Origin: Odiellus spinosus
Lineage: Eukaryota; Arthropoda; Arachnida; Opiliones; Phalangiidae
DNA: 64,000 nucleotides
NCBI GenBank assembly: GCA_963920705.1
Contig: OY987237.1
Location: 14,414,601-14,478,600 of the forward strand
Direction: 5' to 3'
The stretch's first letter is position 1. Every line of letters starts with the position of its first letter. Under the pieces are notes generated by a model that was not told where the DNA came from, ran no database searches, and was given only the letters and a program-made list of their open reading frames with translations. Positions 14,101 to 26,100 of the stretch are shown piece by piece. The position numbers were made by a program, and so were the translations under genes.

Positions 14101-17100
14101 GATAGTACGTGGTACAACCCACCGACCGTGCGGCGTACCAATCAAGTTCAACTCGTTTGTTTTCTACGTGAATTGAAGCTTCCGCTTCAATGGAGAGTAC
14201 TAGAGTATAGGCAGGGGATATGACGTGTTAATATTAATGAATGACTGACCACGAACGTAAAGGTCAGCTCTCCCCCTTTCTCCAAAAAAAAAAAAAAATT
14301 ATATATATTCCAACCTTTTTCGTTCTCTCTTAATATATATTTCACACGAATTTTGGGAAAGTTTATTTAAAGGGAATATGTCATGAATGTTTTACGAAAG
14401 TTATGGTTTTCGGTAGAATTGTAAGTAAGGGCTTCAAAATTAGATTTGAAACCTTTTAAAGAAACAGATTATAGATCTGATGTTGGTGTATAAAGTGTTC
14501 TGATGTAATTACTTCCATGGAAAAAGGGCTTTGGTGAATTTATTTCTATGGAAAAGGATTTTGGTTTAACTTTTTCTATGGAAAAGGGTTTTGGTTTAAT
14601 TACTTCCATGGAAAAGGGTTTTGGTTTAATTACTTACATGGAAAAGGGTTTTGGTTTAATTACTTCCATGGAAAAGGGTTTTGGTTTAATTACTTCCATG
14701 GAAAAGGGTTTTGGTTTAATTACTTCCATGGAAAAGGGTTTTGGTTTAATTTCTTAAATGGAAAAGGGTTTTGGTTTAATTAATTCCTTTAAAAAGGGTT
14801 TTGGTTTAATTACTTCCATGGAAAAGGGTTTTGGTTTAATTACTTCCATGGAAAAGGGTTTTGGTTTAATAACTTCCATGGAAAAGGGTTTTGGTTTAAT
14901 TACTTCCATGGAAAAGGGTTTTGGTTTAATTTCTTAAATGGAAAAGGGTTTTGGTTTAATTAATTCCTTTAAAAAGGGTTTTGGTTTAATTACTTCCATG
15001 GAAAAGGGTTTTGGTTTAATTACTTCCATGGAAAAGGGTTTTGGTTTAATAACTTCCATGGAAAAGGGTTTTGGTTTAATTACTTCCATGGAAAAGGGTT
15101 TTGGTTTAATTACTTCCATGGAAAAGGATTTTGGTTTAATTACTTCCATGGAAAAGGGTTTTGGTTTAATTACTTCCATGGAAAAGGGTTTTGGTTTAAT
15201 TACTTCCATGGAAAAGGGTTTTGGTTTAATTACTTCCATGGAAAAGGATTTTGGTTTAATTACTTCCATGGAAAAGGGTTTTGGTTTAATTACTTCCATG
15301 GAAAAGGGTTTTGGTTTAATTACTTCCATGGAAAAGGGTTTTGTTTAAATTTCTTCTATGAAAAAACTGTTTTTGGTGCAATTAATTCATCGAACCAATT
15401 TCGGTAAATTAAAATTTTCTTTAAAAAGCAAAATATATTTATTAGTGGGCCTATATTTATATAGTCCCATTTTGAGCCAATCACTGAAACTTACGCTAAC
15501 CCTAATCCGATTCCTAATCATACGCGAGACTTTGACTTTAAGGTAAAAAGGCGACTGGCCCGATACCTTGGCTAATCGATCTTCGTTTGTTTCGGACATG
15601 ATCCGAACAAACCCCTCATGAAGACTTATATTTGGCTCAAAACACCCCTTGATATTTTCTCACTAGGTGGCTTCGAAACCACCGCAAAAATGAAATAATA
15701 ATAACCTTTTTTTTTAACCTTAAATACTGCCGATAATATACTCTAACCATTGAAGTAGGGATCATCGGCCCTTAACGTGGTATGTTGTAATGGAAACTTG
15801 ATAGGGACAAACAAGACATAAGCACGCGAACCTTCTACAATTTCAGTAGTTTATAGCTTAATATTCACCGTCCAGATTCACGGAAATTAGGCGATACCGA
15901 GAATATATGTAATATCTTCGAAGCTTTATTCGCACTTGACCCACGATGAAATTCCGTAAACCAGTGATTTTATATCGATAAATTATCGTTAAAATTATCC
16001 TAAATCACGAGTTAAAACATTACAAGCCACTAGAAATTAATATTTAACTTGCTCTTAAAAAAGGCTTAACAAGGATTCACGGAGAGTTTGAAATCTTGTC
16101 GTTAAACAGTCTTCGGGGAATCAAGCGTTTCAAACTAGGCTTAAGAAATAAGCTTTGTTTCTCGTTGGTCAATGAGATATCAAACTATAATTAGATCCTC
16201 GTTAAGCCTATTTTCCGAGTGATTTAAAATTGATTTAAATAGCTTAATATTTATTTGTAATTATTCTCGTGAAAAGCACGAACACTTCGTAATGTAAGAT
16301 TGTCAAAAATGACATATGGGAAAGAATATAAGTTATAACAACTAACTTTTATCGAACCTGAAACCTATCCTTCATACGCGAATGATTCTTTAGACAGACA
16401 AAAACAAACAGTGAAGCTATCAGAAAATCATCGAAGCACGTATTAATTTGAATAGTCAATGTCTTTAGTTTTTGAAATTTAAGATCGGTGAGAAAATTGG
16501 TTTTTAGTTTCACGCAAGGGCTAGTATGTCAAAACTAGTCTGGCCATGATTTTTAACCCTTAAAGGGAGAATGCAACCAGTGGTATATAATAACCCCCTT
16601 CGGAGGGAAGTATGAAAGGTAGGCAAAATCGACGAACAACGAGTGCCCGGCGTAAATCGCGGCGGATCGACACAACGCTTTACTCCCAAAAAATAGTTAC
16701 ACCATTTTGAACCTCACTAAATTTTCCCTTCGCGCACTTCCGGAACTCGCGAGCTGAAGTCAACCTTCGACTCCATTTTAACAGACAGCCTGACTCCCGA
16801 GACAGGAAGTTCTAAACACAAATCGAGCCGTCTTGTTTATACAAAGACCATTTACTAGAGTAGCGACATTGAGAAGTCCAGCGCGAGCTAGTGTCCTAGA
16901 TAGTCAGCAGCGGGCTCTTGTTGTTCGTGATTTTTAGCATTGGTAGTATAGGGGCTTCCATACTTCCCCCCGAAGGGGGTTATTATATACCTCTGATGCA
17001 ACCTAACAACAAGTGATTTTTTTTTATCGAGTTTGATAGAAAACCCCACCGACGACGAATTCCTTGAGATAGAGAATTTCTATTTAGTGTAATTGTCTCT

Positions 17101-20100
17101 CATATTCTTGTAAGGACATATTTCATCTAAATTCAATTTTCCAAGATCATTTTAAACGTAATAAGGTGTTGAAATATTGTAAAAACACGCGGGATACACC
17201 CGAAATCGCATAAATCCACGTTTCGATGATGTGTCAATTATTTCCCGTGGGGGCCCTCATATAGAGATCACGATATAGTGTTGGGTGAAAAAAAAAATCA
17301 AGCCACGATACTTGATATATCGCCCCAATAACTTAGTCATTTCGAGTTATGTTTACAGCGTGTACGAAGTTACAGACTTAGCTTTATCTCTATTATTTTT
17401 TTACTTAGATATAGAGGTAGATCCGCAGCTTTTACCCGCTGGTAACTGACAGTAATTCTGACTGTATCAGGCTCTCTGGTAATATATCTCGATTGGAAGA
17501 TAAGTGTGTTTCACCCTCCAGGTTTCCTTTATAGTTTAAAAGATTTATTATTGACCATGTGGATCGAAATTATTTTGAATTATTATATCCTTCACGATCC
17601 TTCGAGAATTAGTCGATTTTATTTTAAACTTAATTCGAAGTAAGTTAAATTTGTTAAGTACTTAATTTCAATAAGCTGCGCAAACAAAACCGCGAGCTCT
17701 GAATAACAATAGCTACGGTCACACTAGCATTTCTTCATCGAAACGGTAAAATCAAACCGATATTAAAATCGTCAGGAATCGTTTTAAGCCTCACGCGTTC
17801 ACCCATTATCTTTATAAATCGATTTATCGTAGCTTCATCTTTCGGTTGTTGAAACCGAATCGGTATGAAACTGGTTCCCGAAGCAGTTTCGAGAAATCGA
17901 TTCAAATCGATTCGAGAAAAGACGGTTTAAATCGATTTCAAGGCCTAGTGTGAACGAAGCTTAACACACATTTAAGCATCATGGGGGGAGTTAGATGAAA
18001 TTAGATTATCTAATCTAAATTGGGTAATTTTTAGAGGGATACAAGACTTTGTTAAATATTTATCTACTTAGAGTTTTAGTTGAAGTACTTTTCAGGCACT
18101 TGCAACGATCTCGCGGACCATAGGTTGGGAACCACTGTATTATAGCGAGTATAAAGGAATGGTGATCATTATAAAAAAATAACTTTAGTTGGGTAATTAT
18201 CAGGGCCGAACATATAATTCGTATTGTATATATAATGATAGACAAGTATATCTAGGTACTCATCTTCAAACCTCTACATGTGCAAAGGAAAAAAATATAT
18301 AAAATAATGGGTATACCATTAAAAACCCACTTATATTTTCGAAAGACTGACTACTAGTTTTCAACTCTCTAAGCTTTCTGCTCGCTATTCTTAATTCCAA
18401 TTATTATGTTCCAAGAAACAAAGCAGCCACGAGACAGTTTCATATACGATGGTAATTAGAATTAACATACTGGTTATGCTAAATTACAGAATTGTTTAAA
18501 ATCATTACGATTTTTTGTAATTTCTTATTAGATTTGTTGTAATTTCTTTTACGATTTGTCGTAATTTCTTTTACGATTTATCGTAATTCTTTTACGATTT
18601 GTTGTGATTCTTCGCGAGTCCGTGGATTTTATTTTCTCGTGATTTTTTTCCGGGATATCTTGGAATTACCTGCAATTTCTGAATTCCTCCAAAATTATTC
18701 GTGATTACCGAGTTTTCCGTAATTCAGGTAATCCCCCTTCCCGCGTATGACTAGCCCCTCGACACGCAGGAAGGTATAATTTAGCGGCACTAATACGATC
18801 GAACACTCGAAACTTGTTTTGAGAAATTCACCATGGTTTTTTTATTTTAAACTCTCAATATATGAAGCGTGTTTGAATTTTATCAAAGTGGTCAACCACT
18901 TAAGAGAACATGTATGACCGTAATTTCGGTCGTCTTCAAAGCGAATCGTTTGTTTGACTCTTAAAATGACCCCTACGCGTCAAAACCACTCGAGTTTTCT
19001 TTCTAAAAACCCACCCGGGCGTTTGTCTTTTTAGACCCATTTTTAGCTACACCTCCTCGTACCAAGGGGGTGGCTGTGGGTCTTATTTCGTCTTTGCTGT
19101 CGTTATTAGTCGGCTGGTGTAACGGAGATACCTATCGCTATACAGTCAGACGAAAAACATTAAGGTTAATTTCATTAATTTAAAATAAATTAACGAGTTC
19201 GTATAATTGTATTTTATCAGAAGCCGATGAAACCCTCCTTTGAAGTCTACTACTCTGTATGGGTAAAATTCACAATTTTACGAGATCGGAGGGGTCCTAC
19301 TTCATACCCCCCTGTCTACGGAAAATTGGAAATTCTCTCTCTCCACAAACGACGACGTTTGGTTGACGAACTCCAAGGCTGCTAGAGATATTCGCTCGAC
19401 GAACTCCCGCTCCGAAAACATCTACCGTTAGGAGGCGTACGAATCGCGCTTTTTGAAACTAACCCATACAGAGAGGGGTAAACAAGACCCGGGAGTAATA
19501 GACTTCAAAGGAGGGTTTCATCGGCTTCTGATTTTATCCATTCATGGAATTTTTTAATCGCGGCTGGATTCAAACCAGGATTATATTTCAACACTTTGCG
19601 AAAAACTTGGGTTTTTTTTTGGCGTTTTTCAACCATGAGAGGTGTAGCTATTCTATGGAGTTAACTATCCTGGTTTTCCTTCGACATTTATAGCGGCGAG
19701 CCTCCAAAAATCTTTTGTTTGAGCTTGTATATTTTTATAGATGTATAAATTCCTATTCTTATTCAACAAGAACGTTTTTACGGACTGCCGAACCTTACAT
19801 TTCTCGATTGGTGGTCTTTTTAAGCGTCGTTTATCATCTAAGGGACGACGAATAGGCTGGATAAAAATGGTTCGAAAGAATTCTAACGGTTTTATACCAG
19901 ACATTTCGTTTAAAGCCTTCATCAATGCGTGTAATCCGAAACGTAAAATTAAGTCGGTTTTTATGATTGGAAGTAAAATCGGTGTTCTTGAAAATCAGGA
20001 TATAATTTGACTCTATAGATCTAGATTTGTTTTGATCATTTAGGCTTTTAACATCTAAAAATAAAACCAGACGGAAATAATAAAAGAAGTTAGACACTGC

Positions 20101-23100
20101 ATGAGTATCTCACTAATGGTTTAGATGTGTAATAATTAATAGTCTTTGAAGTGATGGGCTATGACGTATAACTGGTCCTTTGCTAATAGTCCTGGTCGAT
20201 TTCCAAAACCGGAAGTCTAGAGAACCTCGCGAAAATTTTGGCGGGGAAAACTTTTTGTCACGTGATCGTCCGCCATCTTTTTGTAGTGTGAAAATAGCTA
20301 CAGACTAACCAACGCCTCCTATACTTTATCATATAGGAAGCGTAGGACTAACAACTTGAATTTGGTTTGTGGGAAATAAAATTAGAAATAGTCTGGCAAC
20401 CTGTTACTACAAAAAGATGGCGGCGCGGCTATGAGACAAGGGCCCATTTCCGGCAAATCGACCAGGACTATGGTATTAAGTTGTTAACTTTTATGGAACA
20501 AGTGATAAATTTTTGCTATTATATACAAATCAAATCGAACCGATTTCTAAGAAAGTTGAGAGACCCTAACGATGATTTTTCGGGTACAGGAAGTGTTTTT
20601 AAAAATCATTCGTTACTTGAGAGTATTTTCTAGGAAAGCCAAGACTAAACTTAGGCCTTTTCTTTACTAACCAGATAGATGGTTGCCTCGTGTTTAACGT
20701 CGATATTTCGTGCAAGGTCGAGACCACGAGACAGGCTCGTTTTTACATTTTATGTATTTTAATCACGTTTCGAGAAAAACATAACTATGAATCTCCTTTA
20801 TATATGTAGATATATATATACGTATTCGATTCTTACCCAAAACAAACCCATCTTCACTTTCAAGAATTATCCACGCTATAGCTGAGCCTGTTTTGGGAGC
20901 GAGTGAACTTGCACCGCCGCGTGTTTCTAATTTACAAAAATTTGCATAACAAAAAGACCTTGCGCAAAATCTATGGGTGTTGCTCTAGGTTTAGGAAGTT
21001 TGGTTTTATGGAGTATAAGCACCTGGATTCAAAGGATTTTATTTAAAGTGGTTTACAGACGTCTGGTAAGACGATATGGAGATAATCTTCAAAAATTTGT
21101 TGGATTTAAAAATTAAAAAATATATTATCTGAAAATTTGAAATTAATTTTATGGATCTATAGTCTGCATCTCAAATTAAGAATACAAAATTTTATCCCCA
21201 GTAAATGTTCTAATTAGTAAAATAAATTAAAATTGAGTCCTATTTTTAGTTCCCATTTGTCATGAAAAAGGTTGTTAAAAAAATTATCAATATTACTCCT
21301 CAAAATCAATAAATACAAATCTCTAATCTATTTAAATTTCATAATAATTCAACGGCCAATCACCATTAAAACTGAGTTTGCAGCCAATTAAAGATTCTCG
21401 CGCCCTCCAGATGCGCGCGCCATCCGAGTGTAACCATGGCGACGTTCCCGCCAAAATCACGTTTTTTACTTTCAAACGTAAATTGCCCCAAATTAGGCTT
21501 AACGTAAAATCAAGCAGAAATAATTTTTCCGAGTGTATAAGTGAATTATTTTATCCGAAATAGCTACAATAATATATATTTCGCTTTGGTAAGTCATTTT
21601 ATTAGAGTTATTGTTTATTTGGAATTAAATATCTACAAATTAACGGGTCAGAGTGGCGTTTTGATAACACGGTTCCGTCATGAACGCTAAGCCTAAATCC
21701 TTTAAGCATAGATGATAAGTAGTAACTCAAAGTTTAGGCGGATTGATACAAAATGCTTGACCTCATAAGGAAAAGGTAGTTGGTAAAACCTTTCTTTGAA
21801 CAAGAATAAATATTAATGTAATAAAAGCGAAACGTAGCTTGATGTTATAGGTATACTTATTTTGTTTGATAAAATCTCATTTGAAAGGGTTTTTGCGAGG
21901 GCGTAAAAAATAAGCTTAGTATAAACCATTCGTAAATTTGATTGTAAATCCACCCTCTAGCTGAATGACAATATACAACTATGGAAACGTAACTATTATT
22001 TTCTATCGTTTCGAAAACACATGGCTACCGTAATACCCTTTCCTTATCTTTCGCGGCAGATCAGAGAATTTTCTTTCGAGAATCATAAAGGAATAGTATT
22101 ATTAAAAATTATTACGTTTTTATTTTTCAGTCGAAATGCATTGCGAATCGACCAGCATGACCGCCGTTGTCAAAGTGGCTACGCCCTTCAGAGGTCGCGT
22201 TTACGCCCTCGGACATCCTTACGAATGTTACGCCGTCGCCGTATCCGATCTAGGAGAGGTCAGTTTGACCATGCCTTTACACGGAAGACGATGCGGTAGT
22301 AGGAATTTGGTAAGACATTCGATTTGAAAGAGAAATCTTTGACGTTTCAAAGGATATGCCTTTACAATTCGTTTGGTTTTGTTTTTCGCAGGGAAATGGT
22401 ACTTTCACAAATAGTATTCTGGTTCAACACCATCCCTTTGTTTTGCGTAATACTGATAGACGGATAAACGTCGCGTGCGATTACGAGGAGGTTCACCAGA
22501 AGCTAAAAATTGGGAAAGAGGTCGAAGAAGGGTAAGTTTTTTTTTTTTTTAATAATAACAACGAATGATATTTAAGCGTTCAGTAGACCTTGCAGTCTCG
22601 CGTGAAAACAACTGTTAGGTTGAAGTATAGGATGTCAACATTATGTAGACTTTTTCTTAAAATTATATGTCTCAACCAATGAGAGATAGTTGAACCTTAA
22701 CTCACCTTAACATATAGTAATTAAATGGTTCGTTTACTCTTGTTGAGACTCGAGAATGAGCTTTGAAAGTATTGCCTCTACTACAAGGGAAAAGGCGCTA
22801 TTGAAGTGGTAATTTGACGTTAAAGTAGAGGGCCTGTATTATCTCTCGACTAATGAGAGTTAGATGAACCGGAAGTTACCTTAACAACGTAATTAGAGGG
22901 GTTGTTTACTCTGGTTTGAACACGAGGTTACCGCTACAGTAGTACCAAAACGACGGTGAAAAATGCCTATGTTTTGAGGCTGAAGAAGCGGGGCTCCTTC
23001 TCTTGTCCTAACCCGAGCAAATGGACCCAAGCTTTAAACGAACCGAGAGCGATCATTGACCATAAATGTTGGATTTACTTTTATCCAAAGATAGAAAAAA

Positions 23101-26100
23101 ATGTAGATGCATTAATAATACGATTAAGACTCTGGTGGGAGATCGGGCCCCGGGGTGCTACGAGATAATCCACTTAAAAATAATACGACAGTACCTGATA
23201 ACAGGAGATTCTTTCCACTCTATCGCGCAAAACTTTGCAAACCATGCACCGCCGAGAGTGAAAGTGAGAAATTTAGTTGAGATTTAGTTTGTAGTCATCC
23301 CTAAGGGGTTTTTCATTTTTTTGTTTTAAGATTTCAAGAAATTTATAAAAGTTGATTGTACCCTCCAATTTTTTTTAGATTTAATTGAAATTTAGTTTAT
23401 TTATAATATATTCCCCGCCTTTCTCAATTAATGTTTTGTTTCTAAGAGTTTAGTTAAAAAATGAATTGTCAAAAAAATCTTTAACAAACCAAAGTAGTCG
23501 GAAAGTAGGCTTAACAGGGATTCAAGTAAAATTTGATATCTCAAGGTTAACGAGTCTCCTACGTTTCAAACAAGACTTAAAATTGTCTCTCAATCGCTAA
23601 TTGGACAGAGACTCATTAACGGCGAGATATTAAACTCACCGTGGGTTCTAGTTAAGCCTACTTTTGGAGAAATTAATATTTGTTTGCAAATTTGGTTTAT
23701 TAGTTTATTAGGCTTGGGGTTGAATTCTACCTTTATTATATGATTCGCGGGATAGTTTAAGTTATTTCTTCCGTTGTCAATCAGCAAAGGAGTCAAGAAC
23801 ATTTTAATGTATTCTGTTTCTTGGGTATCAGTATTCTACTTGGCTAATTTAATATTATTGATGGACTTTAAATATTATAAAACACAATACCTCATTTAAA
23901 TAATTTCGGCCACCAGGAAAGTTTTACGAATTTGATATGCGTGATTTTTGTTTAGGATGCACGACGGAAATATATATACTTGTTGTTTATGAAACAATAA
24001 ATGAATTTAAGACAATCGTCCTCAGATGGTCAAGTTATGGCCGAAATTACGAGAGACCAATGACATTTGTGGTTATTATCAAACCAATATCTCGCGAATA
24101 TTAAACTTAATTTTAGTAGCATATTCAGAAAGATCGTTAAAAATATATATAATAAAATATATAATAAAAATGACCACAACAGAAGGAAAAAAAATGTCGG
24201 GGTCTTTGACATTCTTCAAAATCAAAATTAGAGAATAGATTGAGTTAAAAAACAAACCCGAAATTACCTAAATCGTTCTCGATCATTTGAAAATCGATCA
24301 ATTGGACAAAACCCCTTATCGATCATTTTAAAGTGGATCACTTCCACAAAAAAACCCTTGTCGATCATTTTAAAGTCGATCACTTCCGCAAAAACCCCTT
24401 GTAGATCATTTGAAAGTCGATTAATTGAATAAAACCCCTTATCGATCATTTTAAAGTCGATAAATTGGATAAAACCCCTTATCGATCAGTTGAAAGTCGA
24501 TCAATTGGATATAACCCCTTATTGATCAGTTGAAAGTTGATCAATTGGACAAAACCCCTAATTAATTATCGATCAGTTGAAATTATATCAATTGGATAAA
24601 ACCCCTTATCGATCAGTTGAAAGTAGATCACTTCCACAAAACCTCTTGTCGATCAATTGAACCAAACCCCTTATCGATCAGTTGGATTCGGTCCAATTAA
24701 TTTATCCCTGCAAGTTCGTGGATAAGTTCTAACCATTTTAAGACCAGATACATTTTGTGTATAAAATTTTGTCCATCTTCATATAGAGAGGATAGTAAAT
24801 TTTAGTATTATAACTTTAATTTCAAACAAGTCTAAGCTTATCTTTCTATCAAATAACTAATAAGTTTGCCGTGTCAGTGGTTTAAAGGGTCATTCGTTTC
24901 AAACTTAAGGCTATGTATTAAAAAACCAATTAAAAAATAACTCGATTTTCAACTTTTTAATACTAAATGTTAAGTGGTATTTTTCTTTATAGTAGTTCAG
25001 GAATGTAACAAATTATAATAAATACCTGTTCACGGTTATTATAAATATACTGACCCCATCTTAGGCCCTCTTAATTTGGCAAACTTAAATTTATATCTTT
25101 TTACGAGGCCCCCGAATAATAAATATTAAATTAAGTCTATCCATCTTTCCACGTTGGTTCCTTATAACGACTGCCACATCGCCTATGGTTATGGGTTTAA
25201 GTTTAAAATATATATAAAAGTCGAAAAAATACAGTTTAGTATTCTGGAGATGAAATTTACTTTTAATATCGGTAGTCGAACAATCGAAAAAGAAACCAGA
25301 TAATAAAGCTCATTCTAGAACATTAAAACCCTATAATATTAAATCTTCAAGCACGTAAAAGAGGCCCCTTAAAATTTATGTTTTCTCTTTAATAATACCA
25401 GAAGCCGATGAAACCCTCCTTTGAAGTCTATTACTCCCGGGTCTTGTCTACCCCTCTCTGTATGGGTTATTCTCAAAAGGCGCGATTCGTACGCCTCCTA
25501 ACGGTAGATGTTTTCGGAGCGGGAGTTCGTCGAGCGAATATCTCTAGCAGCCTCGGAGTTCGTCCGAAAAACGTCGTCGTTTGTGGAGAGAGAGAATTTC
25601 CAATTTTCCGTAGACAGGGGGGATGAAGTAGGACCCCTTCTAACTCGTAAAATTGGGAATTTTACCCATACAGAGAGGAGCGCTATATGGAACATTGGAG
25701 TACTAGACTTCAAAGGAGGGTTTCATCGGCTTCTGATAATACGAAGAATTGTAAATATGTTATGTCAATTTGTTTCAACTTGATCGCGTTTTATGTTCTC
25801 ATTATTATAACTTTAAAAAAATATACCGTGTGAAGGAGATACATCGCTTATTTCATGTTTTAATTTAAAGGGAAACTTGGAGCTAAAAATGGAACATATT
25901 TTGAATTTATTTTTAGAATCACCATGCCAAAAAACGTTTAAATTTGGACCAATCATATTATTTCAAAAGCTGTTCCATTTTAAGCTTTAAGTTTCCCTTT
26001 AATATTATTTTTACTGATATTTAAAACTGGTTTAAATTAGGGTAATGAATTAAATTAGACACTAAACATATTTTATTTTATTTTAAATATATTTAAATTA

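Larger units (their letters stand above)
7709..22130. other. 14.4 kb repeat-filled intron of the PAN-ZP gene
   Basis: Runs from the donor GTAAGT after 7708 to the acceptor TTATTTTTCAG before 22131. I found no further coding exon; the phase-1 junction between the third PAN module and the ZP start matches the paralogue with nothing missing. Most of the length is listed mobile elements and satellites. Between them is AT-rich sequence in which I recognise nothing. Confidence 0.75.

Noticed and set aside
14934..15348. Open frames of 131 and 136 codons on both strands
   Set aside because: Produced by a 30 bp satellite without stops; the same array is open on both strands.
20367..20633. 88-codon frame
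   Set aside because: Starts inside the R3 hairpin element and runs into unique intron; no domain.
25408..25626. Open frames beginning MKPSFEVYYS (also near 1611, 26592, 50698)
   Set aside because: They are translations of the R1 MITE, start inside its terminal repeat, and differ by frame between copies.
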